The translations under genes and the position numbers were made by a program. A stretch of 64,000 nucleotides of DNA from the NCBI GenBank assembly GCA_025024175.1, contig QCXZ01000041.1, forward strand, positions 1,855,786 to 1,919,785. Direction: 5' to 3'. Position 1 is the stretch's first letter. The number at the start of each line of letters is the position of its first letter. Positions 58,137-64,000 of the stretch are shown one piece after another. This stretch comes from Rhyzopertha dominica. Its lineage: Eukaryota; Arthropoda; Insecta; Coleoptera; Bostrichidae. Under the pieces are notes generated by a model, which saw only the letters and a list, made by a program, of their open reading frames with translations, had not been told where the DNA came from and made no database searches.

Positions 58137-58295
58137 GCAGAGGTAACATTGATAATTGTTCATCATCTTAAGAAATATTAAACGCAGAGAGCTGTATAAA
58201 TTCGTAAATTTTGACATGTACTTCAATCATTTGCTTTAAGTAAATTCGGTATTGTAAAACAAATTTTATTTTTGAAAAATGTTTATTCAATAATA

Positions 58296-59328
58296 TTAAT
58301 GTAATAAATGCTTAAAATATCGCCCTCCGCTGTTTTCGCAAGCTTGAATTCGTGCCCAAAACGATCTTTTAATATGCATTAACATTTCTGGAGTGATGGA
58401 TCTACATGCATCACGTATTTTATTTTCTAAATGTTCTACACTTTCGATTGGTGTTTGGTATACTTGCTCTTTTACCATTCCCCACAGAAAAAATCCAAAG
58501 AAGTAAGGTCCGGGCTTCTCGGTGGCCAAGGATTAATTGAACCTCTTCCTATCCATCGGTTAGGCAAAACCAAATCAAGATGATTTCGCACTATTCTATG
58601 ATAATGCGCAGGTGCCCCATCTTGTTGGAACAATAGATCTTGTCTTACATGTTGGAGAAGTACCGGTAAAATGTTTCTTAAAAAATGTATATAAGTATTG
58701 CCGTTTAAACTATCGCGAAAATAATAAGGCCCAATAATTTGATTCCCCAATATTCCGCACCAGACATTCGTCGAGTAGATAGTTTGAAAATGTCCTCGAA
58801 TCCAACGTAGATTTTTTTGCGCATAATAATGCATGTTATGTTTGTTAACTCCACGATTATTAGAAAATCTTGTTTCATCTGAGGAGTAAATGTTGTCATA
58901 AAATCTCACATTCAAATTTTGGTGTTCCCGAAAAAAGTTACAAAAAGCCAGTCTTTTGGGATAACCTGTCTCCTTTAAGGCCGGAACCAATTGCAAGTGA
59001 TACGGATGAAATTGATTGCCTTTAATTATTCGGTGTACTGAAGACAGACTAATAGCGGTTGCTCTTGAGACTACCCTTTGAGATGGGGATTTTCGTCAAT
59101 CATTTCCAATACTCTAATTTCATTGTCAGGGCCTGTTGCTGTTCTTTCTCCCGACTTTTCCAGGGGTGGCCAGTTTGTCCTTAAAGTTAATTCAAGTTTC
59201 TTGAAAATTGTATCGACAGGAGCTTTTCTATTAGAAAAACGTCTGTATAAACGGGCAGCAGCGGAAGCATTTTTCTTGCATTCACTACAAATCAAAATCA
59301 TATCCGTTTTTTCATCATTTGAATACAT
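58296..59328 (-). pseudogene. Mariner-type DDD transposase with two frameshifts
   Basis: The protein binds the element's own inverted repeats and cuts and pastes it. All three catalytic aspartates and the helix-turn-helix are present. Frame 1 covers the N-terminus to MIDENPHLKG. A shift at about 59070 leads into RVVSRATAIS and on to SLDFF. A second shift at a T6 run near 58505 leads into LWGMVKEQVYQTPIESVEHL and the normal end (FKHLLH). Either shift could be an assembly error in a homopolymer. Confidence 0.85.
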
Positions 59329-59437
59329 TTTAACTGTTAATAATACAGTGACAGGAACCATAGCGCATAGGCGTCATGGATTCCCAATTTATTTTTAAAA
59401 TAATACCATTATGTAGAATAACCACATTGGCTATGAG

Positions 59438-59498
59438 AGTGTATTTTGGGTTGCATTTTTAATTTCGTTAGGGTCATTATCATTCGTGAAACATCCTA
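59438..59498 (-). repeat. Right terminal inverted repeat of the mariner-type element
   Basis: Reverse complement of the left end, followed by TA at 59499-59500. Confidence 0.88.
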
Positions 59499-59590
59499 TA
59501 TATTACAAATGTAGTGGTAGAAATTTATTGCAATTTATTGTTGAAGCCGTTCAATACGTGAAAGATGAGCAATATTTTATGTATTGCGCT

Positions 59591-59680
59591 GAGGATTTCT
59601 AGGGATTTCCAAGGATTTCTCAGGATTTTCCCGGAGTTCTAAGTATTTCCAGGAATTTATATAGCATGGAGGATTTCTGG
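59591..59680 (+). repeat. Degenerate short tandem array (GGATTTC-type)
   Basis: About seven degenerate copies of a 10-11 base unit, e.g. GAGGATTTCT, AGGGATTTCC, AAGGATTTCT, CAGGATTTTC, then decaying. Confidence 0.65.
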
Positions 59681-59699
59681 TGTACACTATTTCTTCTGC

Positions 59700-60174
59700 G
59701 ATTTATCCCTCGTTCTTGGGCATGATTCATCATTTCCCAAAGACAGGCTAAATGCGTCGAGGCATTTTCCGGGTTTCAGAAGAAGATTCGGTCAAACAGC
59801 GGAATTTCTGGGTCGGCGATTTATGAAAAAGCTCGAAGCTATAATGCCGCAACGAACGGAACGCTGCTTCGCCCCGCGTTGAACCGGAGTACCATTTCCA
59901 TTTCTCCTACTTTCATTACCAGGTGCTCCTGGCCAGGCTGGTCAATTTGCGTTCGAACACGGTACAGTTGCAAGTGAGTCTTCGTTTGGTCCAACCGACG
60001 AAATAAACACCAACACCCCAACATGTGCGGAGCGTCGTAGCCCCGGAAGCGCATCGAGAAAAACACTCCAACGATGCAAGCGACTTTCAGTGCATAACAA
60101 TTCGATTATACAACTTGAGTACCGGTGACAGTGGTGCAGGAGATAAGTGAAGGGATAGTTGAACGATTACACAG
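59700..60174 (+). promoter_or_regulatory. GC-rich island with putative non-coding first exon
   Basis: This is the most GC- and CpG-rich stretch of the right arm. It ends with a consensus-like donor ACACAG|GTACGTG at 60175, preceded by an initiator-like TTTCAGTGC at 60088. I infer a promoter and 5' UTR exon of a plus-strand gene whose coding exons lie beyond the window. A minus-strand open frame at 59839-60066 is an alternative reading. Confidence 0.4.
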
Positions 60175-60627
60175 GTACGTGATTAACTGTCTGGACGGGT
60201 TAATTATTTTTGAGTAAAAGCGTTGAAGAACGTCACGCGATTCCCATACGAAGAGCGTGAATTGCTTCCGAGTGTAGGTTCCTGATCAACGCATTGTTAC
60301 TCTAACCGTTTCACTGCGCTCGCGTATAGCGTAGAAAGCGGACTGCAGGAGAGATTTTCATCTTACTGGTGTTGCGAAATAGCGTCTTTCACTATACTTG
60401 CACTTTTGATTGATGAGCTCTGTCTGCTTGATATTCTGGATCCGTATCGTTCTAATTGTTGTGCAAACGCTATTGATAGTGCGGTCACGCTTTGCCGTAA
60501 ATTACGGGCTGTAATTGTGCTGTTAGCGTAAGACTTGTAAACGAACCATTGCAACGAAGTCTAAGTCAATAAAACACAAGTCAACTTTTCGTTTTTCTTG
60601 TTTATCTTGATTTCTTCTTCAGGACTT
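60175..60627. other. Possible first intron; no firm feature
   Basis: A 63-codon minus frame at 60363-60554 lies just downstream of the Penelope-like fragment but does not match its known parts. Confidence 0.35.
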
Positions 60628-60960
60628 TTATTTTGAGGATTTATTACAAACATGTAAAGAATTTAAATTATTTAAAGAGGCAGTGTGTTTAAATGACAAT
60701 AAATGATTTGCTAATGAAGAATTTCTATTAACTATATCAGTATTTTTCATATTGTTTCAAGTGTTCATTGCCTCTAATTAAAAAAGATCTTCCGCTTTGA
60801 CCAATATAAACAGAATTACAATCGTTACAAGAAAAACTATAAACTCCCGAATGATTCAAAACTGGAATTTTGTCTTTATTGCGAACAAAATGGTAATTTT
60901 ACAATTTTGAACGATTTCTGTAATTTTAGTTGTCCTTTTCTAAATTCTTTATTTGATCAT
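60628..60960 (-). pseudogene. Penelope-like GIY-YIG endonuclease fragment
   Basis: Minus frame reads KDKIPVLNHSGVYSFSCNDC then NSVYIGQSGRSFLIRGNEH, the GIY-YIG domain start with its conserved Arg and His. After a one-base shift it reads NSSLANHLLSFKH and NSLHVCNKSSK, with a stop at 60628. The Cys-x2-Cys linker is present. The family differs from the 19.4-21.4 kb dimer (SGVYSFSC versus YKIPCNNC). It is truncated upstream at about 60960. Confidence 0.82.
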
Positions 60961-61083
60961 TGATTTAATGTTTGTGCTTTTGGCATGCAGGCTACTTTTT
61001 TGTTTGAAGTCAAGATTGCTTGTTTCGATTTTGACAATGTCAGGTTTATTAATTCTTTTGTATTCTTTTTTACACAATGAGGG

Positions 61084-61114
61084 ACTGATGATGGCTAATT
61101 ATAGCTGAAAGCGC
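61084..61114 (+). ncRNA. Hammerhead-ribozyme-like motif
   Basis: Perfect CTGATGA, a short stem (GGCT/AGCT around AATTAT), then GAAAGCG. This is the best match to a hammerhead core in the window. It sits beside a Penelope-like fragment but on the opposite strand, so it may belong to another copy. Confidence 0.5.
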
Positions 61115-61795
61115 TTTGCCTATTCATTAAATATAGTGGATTTGATAGACTTCGGGGAGATTTATTGTAGAAGTAAACATTACTTTTATATCCACTTAGA
61201 GGAAAATGGACCAGTTTACATTGTTTAAAAGTCTTAATCTTAACATAACAGAAAAATTTGTATTTCTGGTCCAATACTACAAAACAATAAATAAGACGTT
61301 CATTCAACACTTACTAGATAATTGTATCTTTAGTACAAAAAAAACAAATAGTTATCAGAACTTGGGAATATAAAAAACAATGCACTTCTTGCATTGAGCT
61401 CGCATTCTATCATTTTGCACCTCAATTTTGTCAAAAGTTATTCCACACTGCATCGTTCCTACTACGTCATTGTAACTGTTAAACTTTAAATTTTTAAACA
61501 GACAACGTCGGTTTCTTTTCTCTTTGTTAAAGTTGATATTGGCTAAAATCAACCCAGTAGGTAACCTTAAATTGAGGTATGTGATTGATCTAGATTTTAA
61601 GAACAATGTTGATTCTAGTTTAAAATAGAAAAGAGTAACCGACTCATAATAACTAAAATTGTTGCGTAAACAAAAAAGACAAATGACAACTGATAATCGG
61701 AGTCATCTAGGGATTTTTAGACAACTGCTACGCTCCGCGCCATCTGCTCGTATTTATTTTCATTACTATGTATAGTAAATTTGCATGAGAGTATA
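61115..61795. other. No gene recognised
   Basis: AT-rich. Minus frames at 61095-61310 and 61355-61606 have no recognisable domain. Confidence 0.35.
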
Positions 61796-61925
61796 TGTTT
61801 AAAACAGTGTTTAAAACGTTTTAAACATGTTTTCAACTAAATTAAAAAAACATGTTTAAAACGATTTAAACATGATTAAATTAAAAAAAAAGACTGTTTA
61901 TTTTGTTTAATTAAAAAAAAACATG
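61796..61925. repeat. Cluster of palindromic GTTTAAAC-like units
   Basis: Repeated ATGTTTAAAAC, GTGTTTAAAACGTTTTAAAC and CATGTTTAAAACGATTTAAAC units in both orientations, separated by poly(A) runs (TTAAAAAAAC). They can fold into several hairpins. Confidence 0.6.
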
Positions 61926-62119
61926 TTTTTTGCCAACCCTGACATAAAGCTTAGTATCACATCTCATTCTTACGACATAATAAATGTTTCTGAAACATAA
62001 TGTCGATGATTCGGACGCCAAATTTAATGTTAAAATATGGGTGTGTAAACAAAAAATCCGCACCTATCTTTTTTGCTTTTTTATTAAAGGTTGAGATATT
62101 TCTCGTGTCAGTTTGACCT

Positions 62120-62763
62120 TTTACAAAACTCACATAAAGTAGAATGAACCAGTCGAATTTGCGAATTTTACTATTGGTGAGGTGGGATAGTTATTAAGAA
62201 AACTAGGTAGAAAATTTAAAATATCACATTCACATGTGAGAAATATTCTTAAAGCAAAGATAGCCAAAAGATTTTAATAGATCAAAAACTAATTTCAAGC
62301 CTTCTAACGATAATTTTGTTATCATCGACAATGAGTCTTACTTCACACTAGACAATAGTGATGCAGCGGGAAACAACACCCACGATTTTAAAGAGGGCAA
62401 TGAAGTGAAATTCAAACATCATGCATGCCAAGTATCAGAAGGTTTTGGTATGGATTTTTTTTGGCCAGACATACCAACAGCTCATTCTGCCACTCAAACA
62501 ATTGAGACTTTTCACCAAGAGCATATAAAATATATTACGCGTGTAGATAATGTTCTTAATGTACCTCAATTGAGACCGATTGAGAACTTTTGGCCCCTAC
62601 TAAAACAAAAGGTTTACGACGGAGGATGGGAAGTAAAAACAGATGAAGAACTATGGCGGAGAATTCTTAGCAAACTTCGCCATTATAGAAAAGAACATTT
62701 TGAAACATTTATGCTTAGAAACTTTTATAAGAGTGAGATTAGCGACTATGTTTTAAAATAATT
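62120..62763 (+). pseudogene. Mariner-type DD37E transposase relic with internal deletion
   Basis: Readings: a decayed helix-turn-helix (HSHVRNILKAKIAK, about 62230-62275), VIIDNESYFTLDNSD (first Asp), then directly FGMDFFWPDIPTAHS (second Asp) and LRPIENFWPLLKQKVYDGGW (Glu), ending at TAA 62759-62761. Between the second Asp and the Glu I count 37 residues. About 60 residues normally lying between the first and second Asp are missing, so this copy is internally deleted. It is unlike the 58.1-59.5 kb element. Confidence 0.8.
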
Positions 62764-62842
62764 AATCTTTTTTAAATTCTATTTTTAATCACTTGAACAA
62801 CGTTGCTGGTCAGAACTCTCCTAGTGTGAATTTGCCTTAAAT

Positions 62843-63440
62843 ATGAGTGACTATCTTTTAGTATATGCTGAACTGAACTATCTTATTACTGCTCCTTTTC
62901 TTTCGGATATAAATGACAAAGAGGATTTTCTGATCTCTGCTATTATCAGTCTTTTTGACGCACACGCCTCAGTAGTCAGGTATTTTAAAAATGACATACT
63001 AAACCCTATATTACTAACACAATCAAGGAAATAATTTCCTTAAAGCGTAAAACTGATAATAAATACATCAAATCCAAAAATCTTTTTGATTTGAGACTAT
63101 ACAGGGATATCATAAACTATTATTTCTGTTTTACTATACGTCAACTAAAAGCTAATGGTAGGAATCGTGACTTGCTATGGAAAAACTTGGGTAAATGGAA
63201 TATCCATAAGGCTACAAATATTACTGGTGAGGAAATAAAAAATGTGGGCAGCATTCAGTGCTTATTTTGTTAATATACCTCATTATACTATTGATTATGA
63301 TGACGATAAAGGGGATGATTTTCTGCTACCAGAATTGATACAACTAACACAAAACAACGAATATGAAAGAAAATGAGTTAATTGGTTTCTTCGAAAATTT
63401 GTCCAAAATTAAAGAGCATGCTACTTCTGATGATTATAAT
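62843..63440 (+). mobile_element. Non-LTR retroposon relic: endonuclease end to RT linker
   Basis: MSDYLLVYAELNYLI resembles the 'SDH.LVY' end of an AP-type endonuclease. LISAIISLFDAHA matches the linker 'I..LFD.HAP'. After a shift, NYYFCFTIRQLKANGRNRDL followed by LWKNLGKWNI is the 'K..YY......N....LWK.LK' segment just before the reverse transcriptase of jockey-type elements. It then decays, and the polymerase is absent. Confidence 0.65.
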
Positions 63441-64000
63441 TAATGTCAAAAGGAATGTTAAGATATCCAAATTTATCGAACTAATAATCATTCTACTCAA
63501 GAGATATGAAAAGTTTTTCGTAACATGAGCTATTCTATACAGGTTGCTTTGATTTTGGTCTAAGTGAACCAAACTAGATATTTTTGATGAAAAAATATCC
63601 ATTCGTCCACAACGGATTCCTAATTTATTTTCCAGATTGTTGATTTACAAGCCTATATAGAATTTCAAAAGTAAAAAGAGCTATATTATTACAACATACA
63701 ACACAAAAGCACATATTACAAAACTTGTAAAGAACTAAAATACCTAAAATATTACTTGTTTAACCATCTTTATATATGATATGATTCTCATCTATCTACT
63801 TGGGGTTGGCTTTTAAATAGATTAATTAAGCGTCTTCTCCACTCTTAAAAACATGCTAGTAGGACTTTCGAAAAGGCAGCAATATATTGTTTCTAAGTTG
63901 TCTTGTAATTTGTAGGTTTTAGTGTCAGATGCTGTAAACAAGAAAATCAAACCAAAAAAATAAAATCGTCTAGTCATCTCAAACTTTGCTTACGAATGAA
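63441..64000. other. No gene recognised; right edge
   Basis: AT-rich. Only unsupported short open frames are seen. Confidence 0.4.

Larger units (their letters stand above)
58075..59498 (-). mobile_element. Nearly intact Tc1/mariner-superfamily element with ~60-bp inverted repeats
   Basis: The termini are inverted repeats of about 60 bases (GAATGTTTCACGAATGATGA at the left, GGATGTTTCACGAATGATAA read inward from the right), flanked by TA dinucleotides as the superfamily's target duplication. Inside, a minus-strand transposase reads from about 59328 (MYSNDEKTDMILIC, an N-terminal helix-turn-helix with RVVSRATAISLSSVHRII), through IYSSDETRFSNN (first Asp), DLLFQQDGAPAHYH (second Asp) and WPPRSPDLTSLDFF (third Asp) to the stop at 58296. 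I count 41 residues between the second and third Asp, so it is DD41D-like. Only two frameshifts (about 59070, and a T-run near 58505) break it, suggesting a fairly young insertion. Confidence 0.9.

Noticed and set aside
1..64000. tRNA, rRNA or CRISPR features
   Set aside because: No cloverleaf with a GGTTCRA-type arm, no rRNA-like stretch and no regularly spaced short repeats were found on either strand by eye.

Overview
The window is AT-rich animal DNA with spliced genes, GT-AG introns, a GC-AG intron, AATAAA signals and dense transposon remains. A ciliary-type opsin, secreted Gly/Ala-rich cuticle-like genes, Tc1/mariner-type DNA elements, Penelope-like elements and jockey-like retroposons together point to an insect. 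A beetle fits well, but I cannot name the species. Runs of N show that this is a draft assembly.

Left third (about 4.3-18 kb): two plus-strand genes lie in tandem. Gene A has exons at 4373-4862, 7663-7746, 8399-8570 and 8626-8730. It encodes a Gly/Ala-rich protein with repeated Tyr-Val-Glu-Lys-Thr blocks, and its first exon or exons are missing. Gene B has coding exons at 13919-13999, 16160-16336 and 17649-17735, and a probable 5' UTR exon ending at 10856. It encodes a complete 114-residue secreted protein. Both end in the same short module (D-I-F-x-I-P-I followed by a V-x-x-L-L helix), and both are interrupted by a phase-0 intron exactly before the Ile-Pro-Ile. They look like diverged paralogues of a secreted or cuticular family.

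Middle (27.3-44.5 kb): a complete ciliary opsin gene in six coding exons. It has the Schiff-base lysine, the Glu181-type counterion, an ERY motif, NPxxY and the Asn-Ser-Gln tripeptide typical of ciliary opsins. Its last intron is 10.8 kb long. The last exon is readable in two frames, so the true C-terminus is uncertain.

Right third (44.5-64 kb): mostly transposon debris, plus a candidate minus-strand gene at 48.3-49.7 kb with GC-richer 5' exons and a GC-rich block at 59.7-60.2 kb that looks like a promoter with a non-coding first exon.

Mobile elements recognised: an RTE-like relic (1.3-2.1 kb); a jockey/CR1-like reverse transcriptase inserted next to an exon of gene A (2.7-4.3 kb); an inverted Penelope-like dimer with a 13-bp target duplication and hammerhead-like motifs (19.4-21.4 kb); a Tc1/mariner-superfamily relic with very wide D-E spacing (24.1-25.4 kb); a MULE-like transposase relic (26.2-26.6 kb); two jockey-like fragments inside the opsin intron; a second non-LTR copy (45.6-47.1 kb); Penelope-like fragments at 56.1 and 60.6 kb; a nearly intact mariner-type element with ~60-bp terminal inverted repeats (58.1-59.5 kb); a DD37E relic (62.1-62.8 kb); and another non-LTR relic (62.8-63.4 kb). 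No tRNA, rRNA or CRISPR array was seen.
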